The notes beneath the pieces are model-generated. The model ran no database searches. It was given only the letters and a program-made list of their open reading frames with translations, and was not told the DNA's origin. 64,000 nucleotides of DNA, taken from the NCBI GenBank assembly GCA_001247695.2, contig LGRX02031403.1:62001-126000 (forward strand), given 5' to 3'. Both the position numbers and the translations under genes were made by a program. Source of the stretch: Cymbomonas tetramitiformis (Eukaryota; Chlorophyta; Pyramimonadophyceae; Pyramimonadales; Pyramimonadaceae). Within the stretch, counting starts at the first letter, position 1. Each line of letters opens with the position of its first letter. Shown piece after piece: positions 54,233-64,000 of this stretch.

Positions 54233-57200
54233 CTAAGGTCTTGAGCATCGTGCAGATTTCATTCCTGGCCAAAGGTAGATGGCGTGGAGGGGGATTTTAA
54301 ATCCCGGAGGACGGTGGCAGATACACTTGGTCTCAAGGCGTGACGCCGGCATCAGCAGGATATGTTTGGCATCCTCGTTCAAGACAAAGACGGCACGGCT
54401 GTTCATGCGCGCGTTTTTGATAGTCGGGTATGCCGTCACCATGGCTAGACGGCACACAGCGCAATGTGTAGCCGGGTCCCAGATCAGATAGTAAGCTTCC
54501 ACGCGGCCGTATTCAAATGCATCGGCTTCAGAGGATGCTAAGGCTACGTTGTAGGAGATTCTGGTTTCTGCCCTGGTGTACATCGTGGACGTGAAGTCCT
54601 CGTCGCCGTGCCGCATTCGTGGGAAACATAGGACGTCCAAGGCGTCCCGTTCTAGCTCGTATCGCTCACCGTGCATGGCACGCAAGGAAGCCGCCAGGCC
54701 CGGCAGCAGCCTTCCTTCCGCATCGGCGCTTAGCGCGGATACAGCCCCGCCACCGCGGATGATGTGATGACCGACATCCATGAAGTGACCCGCGAGCCCC
54801 GGGTCATCGCGGAAACCCGGGCCGTCCTCTTTCACCGAGTGCGCGACATAGTCTGGAAGGAACCGGATCCCGGGGTACAAGTGGGCCATGTCATCTACAC
54901 GGTATTTCAGCAAGTAGGCGTTACCGATGCATGAATCGATGGCCTTCCCCCCCACCGGCTCCGGCACCACCCCCTTCGCCTCCCCCAACAGGCGCTCCAC
55001 CCATAGCTCGATGTTGGAGCTGACAACGCCTACCTTCTCCTCTTGCTTGCACAAGTGTACCACGGCTAGGCGTAGATTCAGCGTCAGCATGTTCATAGGG
55101 CACTCGTTCTCAATAATGACAGCGAACTCCCTCATACGCAGCTCCGCTTGTGCGCGAGCCTCTGCGCGGTCTTCGATTGTGCCGGCGCACACCTGCCGGA
55201 TGAAATATATCACAGCCTCCCTCAGCTTCCACCAAGCCCTGTCCAACTCTCGGTTGAGACTCTCCAGGACGTCCATGAATACCAGCGGGCTGAATATCAA
55301 AATGAAGTTGAGCCAGTCCTCCGTAGTGTAGTTCCCTGCAAACAAACCAAGCGTTCCGGGCGACATCAGCATGCATGCACCGTTCATTCAATCAATGGTC
55401 GACCCATACAACGGGCGGGCCCATGCACACAATGCACGTAGATCTCGCATGCATGGGCAGAACAGCTTTCCTGCAATCATGCCAGCACACCTACCTGCAT
55501 ATTGCACCACGTCCTGGTACTCACGGTGCATGTCGTGCGGGGCACACAGCCCTTTGCCGTTCTTCTGTAGCTGCTTTAGCTGCGCGGCGTTGAAGTAGCA
55601 CGTGTCATCGCAGTTGGGCACCTTGTGACGGAACATCTTCACAGTACTCTTCACGACACCGAAGGTCATACAGTGCATGAAAGGCAGCACGTATGCCGAC
55701 ATGGCGGTGAAATATTCCAGGGCCTCCAGGCGTCCAGGGGACCCTTGCCGTAGCGCCCGGTCCGCATGGGATCAGCGCCCTCCTGGGTTAGCTTGACTAG
55801 TTCCTCGTGGTCCTCCTGGGTTAATAGCACCGACGGGTCCCAGGCATAAACCGTCTCCCCGTCCGGTAAATAGCTTTGTGCGATAGGCTTGGCATAGCCT
55901 AGGCAATACATCCCACCAGTTGGTCCGGGGGTGCCCTCCCACAGGCTCAGGTAATCGTTGCGTCTGGCAGCCACCGGAGCGAACCTTCCCAGATCGTTCC
56001 GCGCAACGGTGTCACAGTAACACAGCACCAGAAACACACTGAACTTATCATGCCACTTGCCAAAGTAACCATCGTATACTCGGAACGGCGTGCCTTTGTC
56101 GTCAGCGTGCCCGTCGCGTAACTCCTTGAGCTCCTTCACGAGGCGCTCTTGGATCACATCATTGTTCTTCCAGTGCTGCCTAGGGCCCGGAACCACAATT
56201 ACGAGCCCGGTAAATTCCATCCTAACCCGATCCTGCGAACACCCGCATGGATGCACCGTCAGTCCTCCCTTCCTCAATCACCGGGAAGCCTTCACAGCCA
56301 GACACGCTAGCAGGTGTACAACCTAGCTACGGCACGCAAGGCGGGACGCAGTGCACCTTGCATACGCCTACACTGCAGAAGCAGACCAGCAGCAGGGGAC
56401 CACCTGCATGCGTTACACTGGTTAGCCTTATTCTAGTAACAAGGCACATCGCAACGGTTCGAGTTGCAGATTGTGGCGGCGTGTACCCGAGGGTGCAGGT
56501 CCGCGCTCCGCATCGCTCCGAACCTCGTGGACCATCCCCTGCACCGTGCGCGCCACATTCCCACCATTACGCCCGGTGGTGTGTCCCCACCCTCACGTGC
56601 AACGCATCGTTTGCACCATAGCGCTGTTCAGGTCAGCCATTTCATTCAACATACATCAAGGGGAGGGGGGGGCTTGGTTGTAGTAGGAGTGCTGGGTGTC
56701 GGCTGGACTCACTGTTTGTCGTGCTTCTTCGCCCGTGCGTCATCCTCACCGTATTCCACAGCCATTCCAGCCCGAACCATTCCAGGTTTCATGGGATCCG
56801 TGCTTTCTGTTTCCTGCAGCAGCCGGCCCCCAACCGTGCTGTGCTCGTTGATCCGCGCCACGTGCGGGCTGGTCATGACGCATGCGTTTGTAGGCGCTCT
56901 CGCCTTCGTATCAGCACGCATCTTTGCAAACTTCGCATTGCGCATCCAGCGTCTGACTAGCCGTTTCACTGGGAAGTAGAAAGAGTACTCCTGCGGGCGG
57001 TACACCTCACCCCGCGCCGTACGTGTCACACTGTATCTCTCCTCCTCGCACCACCCGACCGGCACTCCCGCCGCATCCCACGCGATGGGAACCCCGCATT
57101 TCTCCTGCGCTGGTTTCTTGGTCTCTGCTGGAAACGTTCTGTGATACTTCGGACACGTACATGCATTGCGTAGTCCCACACGGTCTCGGCACCAATCAGG

Positions 57201-58774
57201 CGTAGCATGTGCCAGAGCGACCCCGGTAAATTGGTGTTTGCTCCACCCAGCAGCATCTTCAAGATTTTCATGAACGTGTTGAAGTGCGCGTCTGTCCACT
57301 GCTGCCGCCGTTTCATGTCCAGCAAATACCACACAGCTTCCTGCAGCGTCACTCCGTGGGGGCTCGCCTGCCCATGCGTTAGAAGCGGATCCATCTTTTT
57401 GGGACTGAGTTCGGCCGACTCTGGCGCGTCCAATGTCTCCACTTTCGCTGGCTCCGGCGCGTCTACCGTCACCGCTTTCCCTGCCTCCGGAGGGTCCACC
57501 GTCACCTCTTTCGCCGGCACCGGCGCGTACACCGTCACCTCTGCGTGATGAGCCAGCAGCAAGGCGGCCGCCTCTTCCACCTCGATTTCCATGCCCGCCT
57601 TTGCAGCTAGTTCCTGCGAGTGGCCGTCCCCTCCTGGCTTAGTTTCTGTGCATATTCTGCGTGCGCTGCATGCCCCTGCGCATGTTGCATGACGTACATA
57701 CTACAATACGCACTACATGATGTATCAGAAAGACGCACAGGCGTTTCCACGTCCTGTCCGAGCAGGGCAGTGAGACCAGTGTTCCGCCAGTGTGCAAGGT
57801 GCGGCAGGGCGTACATCGTAAAGAAAGTCCGGGATGGAGAGGAGGTCCGCCTCCGCATCACCACCTTCGTCCGTCTCCTCCACGATGTCTTCTTCCGGGA
57901 TGTCCGGCAAATCCAACACCTCCTCCCAGTATGCATTTTCGGCTGGGGTGGGGGCATCTGACGACCCCCCTTCCTCGCAATGACTCAATCCCATATATCC
58001 CACGGCCCGTGCGTCCGCCAGGTCGTGGTTCGTATCATTCCCATCTGCGCCGGCTCCTCTCACCAGGGTATACCGCATTCTCTTCTTGGGTATCCTCGTC
58101 GGCTGAGAATCATCATCCGCTGTTTCCGCAAACACTGGGGCCGCCTCCTTCTGGTGGCCAGCGGAGATGGCAATGACCCGGTGTCTTTGATCAAAATCAA
58201 CTCCCAGATCTTGCATGCGGCCTATGAGCACGCCAATCCTTCCCTTGTGCTCCTTTCCGGCGCGCCCTACCTGATCAGGTATGCCCAGCGTGCACAAGTC
58301 GTCGGGGGTGAAGAGGGAGCGAATGCTTGGGCGCTTGATGTCACGGTAAGCGCATTGCACCAACTCCAGTAGGCGGGCGTCGGTCACGTGCCGGTTATCA
58401 CACGCGGTTGGGAGCTGCGCCGTTTGGCACGTGACGGCTTCCCCCCCGGCTCGCCGTTTCCCCCGCGCGCCATCCACCGGGCTCGCCCCCCCATCTGCTA
58501 GCTCTCTGGGGCCCACAGGCGGCGGTGCGTAGGTAATTCGCATCCTCTTGTCGATCGTGCACCCGAGAGTTACCAACCTGTCAGCCAACTGACGGATCTT
58601 TGCGTTCTTCTGCGTCCTAGTGCAGCAGTCGCCGACCTTGCTTGGGATCCATCCGATGTCCACACCAAACCGTGACACTGTGGGTGACTTGCCCCCAATT
58701 TCCAGGCTTTGCAGTTTGCGCAGGATGACGACGTCATCCAGTTCATCCATCACCGCGCATTGTACCTGCCGCAA
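54233..58774 (-). pseudogene. CACTA/EnSpm-like transposase gene, multi-exon
   Basis: Coding blocks in order are 58774-57725, 57592-about 57170, about 57170-56709, 56277-55690, 55702-about 55490 and 55345-54233. Recognisable parts fit the CACTA transposase plan: an N-terminal segment FMKILKMLLGGANTNLPGSL then CPKYHRTFPAE; a FYFPVKRLVRRWMRNAKF segment; VIVVPGPRQHWKNNDVIQERL with LVKELKELRDG (transposase_21-like); LPFMHCMTFGVVKSTVKMF; and WLNFILIFSPLVFMDVL with NMLTLNLRLAVVHL and SNIELWVERLLGEAKG (DUF4218-like). A frameshift of about 2 nt lies before CPKYHRTFP (near 57165; the copy at the right edge reads straight through), so this copy is probably dead. Other frame changes may be introns. CACTA termini are not visible. 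Confidence 0.65.
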
Positions 58775-59316
58775 ACTACCCCTTCCGGCGTGTCACCGAC
58801 CTGCACGCAGCACATCCGTTGAGGGGGAGTGGGGGGGGGACACCGACAGCACCTGCATCATGAAGGCAGACACCTCGTTAGATGCATCGTTGCTCCTCGC
58901 GTGAGCGCCCGATCGATACGCGGCGGTCGCTCGGTGCATGGCGTGTGCAGCGTGACGCGTGCTTAGTGACCGCGTGTTTCCGTCGGAGAACACAAACTGA
59001 TTTATTCCAAAGATACAATACAGTTCAAAATTGTCTGTTCTAGCCACATACGGTCTTTCACTTCGCATAGCCTACAATCTGCATTAATCGGAAGCTGGTG
59101 TTCGTGGTTGACATCCTAAGCTTTCATGCCAGAGGCTTGCACGCTTGCGCGTTTCCTCTGCGGTACAAGTCGTATGCGCCTGCTTTGAAGCTTCTGGTTC
59201 GGGAACACTGGTCAGCCAGCAGCTTGGGGTGTCGCCAGCGTTGCAATCCAAGCTACGCGTCACCAGATATACCTGCGTGCACAGGGCGCAAGATTCGACA
59301 TTCATCCTCATGTTGC
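58775..59316. other. intergenic, no gene recognised
   Basis: Contains a G-rich run at 58818-58842 and short frames only. Confidence 0.45.
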
Positions 59317-60180
59317 TCATTGCAGGCATCGGCATGTCACAACCCATGCATGAGAGCTGCCTGTGGGAGGTGTGCCCCACTCACCGGCTGGTCGTGGCTC
59401 CGCATTTCCGTCCACTTGTAAACCCGGCGGGACCGTGTCGCGCATGCTGAGCAACTTCGGCAGGTTGGACATGGACATTTCTTCCCCGGTCGATGTCCTC
59501 CAAAGCAGTCCCTTCTCGCAGATGTGCACATCCGGGACCCGGCACTCGCAGAATTTCGGGATGATCGCCGAGTTGAATGCGTGCGCGTCGAACTCCGCAT
59601 GAAAAATGGCGAAGTCGAGGAGCACCGCAGGCAACTTGACTTGCAGGTTGGCGCCATTGTCACTGGCCACCGCCGTGCAGTAGTAGTCGTGCACCTCAGA
59701 CCACTCCTCCACCGTGATGCGATGGACAGTCTTGCCGATTGCTCCACTCCAGGTCCCGGAGGCATGCTCCACTGAGTACTCCTCGCCGTACGTGGTCGTC
59801 TCCCAGAGCTGTGTCTTCATACGGCCCGACAGTATTTTGACAGCGGACTGCGTGAGCTTCTCCGCTTTGCCAGCAGCCACCAACCACTCTACACCGCCAC
59901 TGACGGCGCGATCAAACGCGCCCTTCCGCGAAATCGGCAGGAGCTCGGCCATTGTTGCTCCTGACACAGTAACCTGCCGAGCATCAGCCGGGCAGGCCTG
60001 CTTCTTGCGCTTGTTGCTGCCGGCAGCCGGCGGTCCCTCGTTACGTTTGGATTTCCGGGGTTCAGCTGCAGTGCTCTTTGGCGCGGCGACTGGCAGGAGA
60101 GCTCGCAGCTCCGGGTTGTTCTGCACACGCCGCTTGAGTTCATTAGTTAGTGGCGTGTTGAGCGCGTGAGAGATGGCCAA
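59317..60180 (-). CDS. unknown protein upstream of the CACTA-like gene
   Basis: A minus-strand frame of 287 codons starting with ATG at 60173 or the in-frame codon at 60180. The N-terminal third is basic (RKSKRNEGPP, GSNKRKKQACP), suggesting nuclear location. The middle has globular composition (MAELLPISRKGAFDRAVSGG, TVHRITVEEWSEVHDYY). The end looks like an exon running past a donor (beyond KLLSMRDTVPPGLQVDG). It has the same strand and spacing style as the CACTA-like gene, so it may be an accessory or 5' exon of that element. No family recognised. Confidence 0.45.
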   Translation of the reverse strand: MAISHALNTPLTNELKRRVQNNPELRALLPVAAPKSTAAEPRKSKRNEGPPAAGSNKRKKQACPADARQVTVSGATMAELLPISRKGAFDRAVSGGVEWLVAAGKAEKLTQSAVKILSGRMKTQLWETTTYGEEYSVEHASGTWSGAIGKTVHRITVEEWSEVHDYYCTAVASDNGANLQVKLPAVLLDFAIFHAEFDAHAFNSAIIPKFCECRVPDVHICEKGLLWRTSTGEEMSMSNLPKLLSMRDTVPPGLQVDGNAEPRPAGEWGTPPTGSSHAWVVTCRCLQ

Positions 60181-60329
60181 TCAAGGGGATATTTTCCCGA
60201 ATGTGAATACGTGAATTCCCGTCGGGAATTCCTCCTAGGACCTTCTGTCAGTCTAGGAACTCCCACGCAAGTATGCATGACATCATTAAATTTTGGATTA
60301 AAAATATTAAATGTATATATTCGTTTGCA

Positions 60330-60990
60330 AATCAAGTTTGAAATACCTCAACTCAGGTTTCGTTTCACACAAGGGGGGGGGTACTGGGAATGGGAATGGG
60401 AACTTCCATATAGAACACATGGAATCTGCAAAACGGGAATTCCCAGTGGGAATTTTAGAAAAAACCTTATTTTTTCTCATAACTCAAGTTTGAAATACCT
60501 CAACTCAGGTTTCGTTTCACACAGGGGGGAGGGGTACTGGGAATGGGAATGGGAACTTCCATATAGAACACATGGAATCTGCAAAACGAGAATTCCCAGT
60601 GGGAATTTTAGAAAAAAACCTTATTTTTTCTCATAACTCAAGTTTGAAATACCTCAACTCAGGTTTCGTTTCACACATTGGGGCAGGGGGCAAGGGTGCG
60701 GGAATGGGAATGGGAACTTCCATGTAAGAACCCCGTATGGAATGTGCAAAACGGGAATTCCCAGTGGGAATTTTAGAAAAAATCTTATTTTTTCTCATAG
60801 CTCAAGATTGAAATACCTCAACTCAGGTTTCGTTTCACACGGGGGTACTGGGAATGGGAATGGGAACTTCCATATAGAACACATGGAATCTGCAAAACGG
60901 GAATTCCCAGTGGGAATTTTAGAAAAAACCTTATTTTTTCTCATAACTCAAGTTTGAAATACCTCAACTCCGGTTTCGTTTCACACAGGA
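60330..60990. repeat. tandem array of a unit of about 150 bp
   Basis: About 4.5 copies; CAGGTTTCGTTTCACAC or a near match recurs near 60355, 60505, 60660, 60825 and 60970. Each unit contains GGGAATGGGAATGGGAAC and GGGAATTCCCAGTGGGAATT. No gene. Confidence 0.8.
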
Positions 60991-61082
60991 GGGGGTACAC
61001 ACAATACGCACGCATACATCTGTTATAAACATATGTCTTCATCAATTACGGTTGGTGAGGTATGCTTTTGCCTAGTTGTCCA

Positions 61083-61600
61083 CTACTTGGTTTTCACCAT
61101 GCGGTAGCCACGGTCTTTCTCTACCGAAAAGTGTAGGACACCAGCTAGCACCTCATGCTGCCACAGCTCCTCCTCGTCCCCGTCCCAAGGGTATCGAACT
61201 TTATACAGCAGCCGGGGCTGCCCTTCTGCATGCACGGTGACCCGATGCACTTCTGGGAACCCGTGGTCAATGGCACCGGGATGGATGAACTGTCGCTCAG
61301 AAACATAAAAATCGATACCCCTACCCGGCGGCGAGGTGACGATCGGAACGTAACCCGTGACCCAAGGACCTTCGTATTCCTCGACTTCGCCGCCCACCTC
61401 GTTGACCCACTTGGCGGACAACACTTCCGCACCATACCATGTCCGTCCATAAGCTGACGGATATGGATACAGCCGTCGCGCTACATAAGACCCTACATAT
61501 GGCCAGCCGTCGCTGGTCGCCTGGTCAGCAGCCCGTCCGGCGGCAGCCTTCCACAAAGCCTGTCCCACCCATGACTCGCGGTTCACCACTTGGCCGCTGA
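61083..61600 (-). CDS. unknown coding segment
   Basis: The minus-strand frame ends in TAG at about 61083. The last 160 residues look coding, with a Tyr/Trp/Val-rich beta-type composition (WPYVGSYVARRLYPYPSAYG, YVSERQFIHPGAIDHGF, LLYKVRYPWDGDEEELW). An upstream limit near 61600 is likely, because a duplicated patch (61604-61655, repeated at 61820-61872) begins there. It may be another exon of an element gene. No family recognised. Confidence 0.45.
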
Positions 61601-61603
61601 TTC

Positions 61604-61872
61604 GCAACCGCAGATGAAGCAGCATAAGGCACGGCGCCGGGGAGAGCGCCACACGCGCCACGCGCCTGATTCGGCGCGGAGCGGAGCAGCCTCCCCGCAC
61701 CCTTTGTCCCTGGGTCATATGGTCCTTGCGTGCACGCTATGCACCTAACTACCGTACGCGCACCCTCGCGCATTCCTCCCCACCCACCACTCGCAGCGCC
61801 GCTGCTCACCCTTTGGCCGCTGATTCGCAACCGCAGATGAAGCAGCATAAGGCACGGCGCCGGGGAGAGCGC
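61604..61872. repeat. local duplication of about 55 bp
   Basis: The text from GGCCGCTGATTCGCAACCGC to CGGGGAGAGCG occurs at about 61603-61655 and again at about 61820-61872. Confidence 0.7.
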
Positions 61873-63560
61873 TGCATTCTACCATGGATGAATTTTTCAC
61901 TTCTTCGTGGCTAATTCCTATGGCAACAACATTCTTGTCGGCTACTAATCAGATCATGTGGGTTAACAGCAACGGCGATGACCACGCTCCCTCGATGGCT
62001 TCGCTGGTCATGTCGCGGCATGCTTTGTTGCTCCAATCGCTCCTGCTGCTCACCACACACACACACCACACCAAACCACACATGCGCCCGGCATGTGCGC
62101 CCCCAGCTCAGTTCCATGCGCCCGACAAGGCGCCCCCCCAGCTAGGTTTCATGCGCCCGGCAGGCGCGCCCCAAGCTCGGTTCCATGCGCCCGGCAGGCG
62201 CTGTGCCCCCCCAGATGCGTGTCTGTCCACTGTGCCCCCAAGATGCTTGTGTGTCCACCATGACCCCCCAGATGCGTGTGTCTTTATAGTGCCTCTCAGT
62301 GTCTTCACAATCCCCCCCAAATGCGTGTGTGTCCACTGTCAGTAGTTCCGGCAGTTGGTGGGAGACTTACGATGAAAAGTTCAGGGGGCAAACGTAGTGT
62401 GCAGAAATTATACAACCATCACAAGATTTTCTCTTGAAAATATATAAATCAACTTTGTAGTGGAGCGCCCCCTGAATTTTCGAAACACTTCGGACTTGAC
62501 CGCGCTTCAAGTAAGCGGTGAAATAACCCCTTTGGGGCATTTTAAAGCAGCTCTAGCGCAGTATTTTATTTTATTTGGTAACAATATTTTGTTTCAGAAT
62601 GTCCACGCCTTGTTGTGGGCCACTCTAGAAGAGTTTTACGCTAGCGCTTGGAACGCTCTTTGGCTTTGGGAAGTTTCGACGAGATGGTGCACTACGATCT
62701 TCTAACAGTTGATTTGTATTTTATTTCCGTTATATTGTATGGTAACATGACAATTTTCTAGCTACGCTTAATCATACGCGTTTGCACTCGAAGTTTCTCT
62801 TGTTCACAAATTCACAGATCGGCAGACCCTTCGATAGCGGTAAAACTGCTATTCTGACGGCGGTTTGGACTTTACCGGCGTCTTCCTCGCGGAAAACTAC
62901 CCCATTTAAGTATTTTCATCACTTCATTTGGTTGAACTTTCGAGGAGATGGGTGATCTCTTGGCAACCCTATCTTTTTGACGACAGTTTTTTTCAGTTTG
63001 AATTGCGAACGTGGCATTAGCTCAAACAGAGCGCCAAACTGCGGTTTGGAGGTCTCGGTTAAAACCCGGGATGCCACACAATAGAAGAGTGTTCAACGAC
63101 ACTCGTTTACTTACCTTCTCCTTTTTTAAAGATTCGCAGGTTTTCAGACCCTTCGATAGCGGGAAAACCGCTATTTTCACGACTATTTTGACTTCACGAG
63201 CGTTTTCCTCGCGGAAAACTACCCCATGTAAGTATTTTCATCACTTCCTTTGGTTAACTTTTCGAAGAGATGGGTGATCTCTTCGCAACCCTATCTTTTT
63301 GACGACAGTTTTTTCAGTTTGCATTGCGAACGTGGCATTAGCTCAAACAGAGCGCCAAACTGCGGTTTGGAGGTCTCGGTTAAAACCCGGGATGCCACAC
63401 AATAAAGGTGTGCTTTCTATCTTCTTTTCACCCTCTTTGTTTGGACGTCCGATCTTTCCTTTTCTTTAGGCTTGGAGTTCCCTAGGTGAGGGTCGTCCCC
63501 TGGGATTCACCATTTTGACCTAGTTCCAGTGAAGTGGAGTGTGCCCCCGCCCCAACAGAG
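61873..63560. other. intergenic with two direct repeats of about 322 bp
   Basis: Copies at about 62810-63110 and 63132-63410 share AGACCCTTCGATAGCGG, CTCGCGGAAAACTACCCCAT and GTGGCATTAGCTCAAACAGA at an offset of about 322 bp. GATGCGTGTGTCTT-type short repeats lie at 62210-62340. No supported gene. Confidence 0.6.
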
Positions 63561-63563
63561 TAA

Positions 63564-64000
63564 GTGTACCCGCCCTCGCAATTTTGGGGTGTTTTTTATT
63601 CACGGGCATGGTCCCAGATATCATTTGACCGGTTCCTCCATGTGATCGTCATGCTGTTGGGCGGACCAAACCGTTGTCGACTGCCCACAAGCCTCCACCG
63701 AATGCGAACCTATCTTCGTGTGCAAAGCCATATGGCGCATGCTGTGCACGTGTGCCCGAAATGGTGTCGGACTTTCCCTAGGGAATTGGACTGTCTGCAG
63801 TGGAACGAGGAGGAGGAGTGCGGAGCGGTCTTGCAGACAGACTCCGCCGGGGCGGTTGTTCGTCGTTGCCATGAGCGACGGTTTGAGGTGACCCAAACAG
63901 CATCTGGGAAGAAGCTGCGTCCCCGGGAGTGGTTCTACTACTTTGATATAAAAGACACAATTCGAAGGTGGATGAGGGATGTCGAGTTCTGCAAGGCCAG
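63564..64000 (+). CDS. CACTA/EnSpm-like transposase exon, runs off the right edge
   Basis: The plus-strand frame is open from after TAA (63561-63563) to the end of the window. It aligns along its length with the minus-strand gene near 57290-56900: WSQISFDRFLHVIVMLLGG against WTDAHFNTFMKILKMLLGG, VCPKWCRTFPRE against TCPKYHRTFPAE, and RPREWFYYFDIKDTIRRWMR against RPQEYSFYFPVKRLVRRWMR. Similarity is clear but far from identity, so this is a related, older or different family member in opposite orientation. It reads straight through the site where the other copy has its frameshift. Confidence 0.7.
   Translation, partial: MYPPSQFWGVFYSRAWSQISFDRFLHVIVMLLGGPNRCRLPTSLHRMRTYLRVQSHMAHAVHVCPKWCRTFPRELDCLQWNEEEECGAVLQTDSAGAVVRRCHERRFEVTQTASGKKLRPREWFYYFDIKDTIRRWMRDVEFCKA

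Overview
This is nuclear DNA of a eukaryote, most likely a green alga. Support: GT-AG introns, long intergenic stretches, dense nested transposable elements, a Ty3/gypsy element with chromodomain and methyltransferase modules, tyrosine-recombinase-type split direct repeats (as in Volvox Kangaroo), and TTTTAGGG telomere-like motifs of the Chlamydomonas type. A prasinophyte-like or other chlorophyte genome is my inference; the sequence alone does not name a species. Almost everything recognisable is mobile DNA; only a few orphan genes may be host genes.

Layout. 1-645: 3' end of an unknown spliced gene. 780-1390: block of GAAGAC palindromes. 1408-3163: small non-coding element between 204-bp direct repeats. 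3.5-26.6 kb: one gag-like zinc-knuckle gene on the minus strand, cut into three pieces by two insertions. The first insertion is an 11.1-kb DNA transposon (4058-15194; exact 22-bp terminal inverted repeats; 4-bp target duplication ATGC). The second is a 10.3-kb LTR element without coding capacity (15909-26177; LTRs of 643 and 628 bp; 5-bp target duplication CTTAC). Removing each insertion with one copy of its duplication rejoins the reading frame. The DNA transposon carries a spliced PHD/zinc-finger, Gln-rich protein on the minus strand and a DDE-type transposase candidate on the plus strand. The two are divergent around seven 103-bp hairpin repeats. The transposase reading frame is itself broken by a 1.1-kb pogo/Tc1-like element with TA duplication, again with the frame restored on removal.

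26.6-33.3 kb: intergenic DNA rich in ACTAACGG-type motifs, a 1.85-kb inverted-repeat element with a captured exon, tRNA-like sequences, and a 2.16-kb gag-only retroelement with the A1-ORF-B1-A2-B2 repeat layout of PAT/Kangaroo/Ngaro elements. 34.0-38.1 kb: an intronless orphan reading frame of up to 1360 codons. 38-44 kb: mostly non-coding, with a hAT-like MITE, a spliced coiled-coil gene and a decayed duplicated gene. 44.5-46.6 kb: a truncated, frameshifted paralogue of the PHD gene.

47.9-54.2 kb (minus): a Ty3/gypsy pol with retropepsin-like region, reverse transcriptase, RNase H, a Dam-like NPPY methyltransferase domain, integrase, chromodomain and a C-terminal cytosine-5 methyltransferase domain. 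It has several small frame breaks and lacks gag and a 5' LTR. 54.2-58.8 kb (minus): a multi-exon CACTA/EnSpm-like transposase gene. A diverged relative starts on the plus strand at about 63.56 kb and runs off the right edge. Between them are two unknown coding segments and two tandem arrays.

Most calls rest on reading motifs by eye. Exon borders, domain names and copy ages should be treated as proposals.
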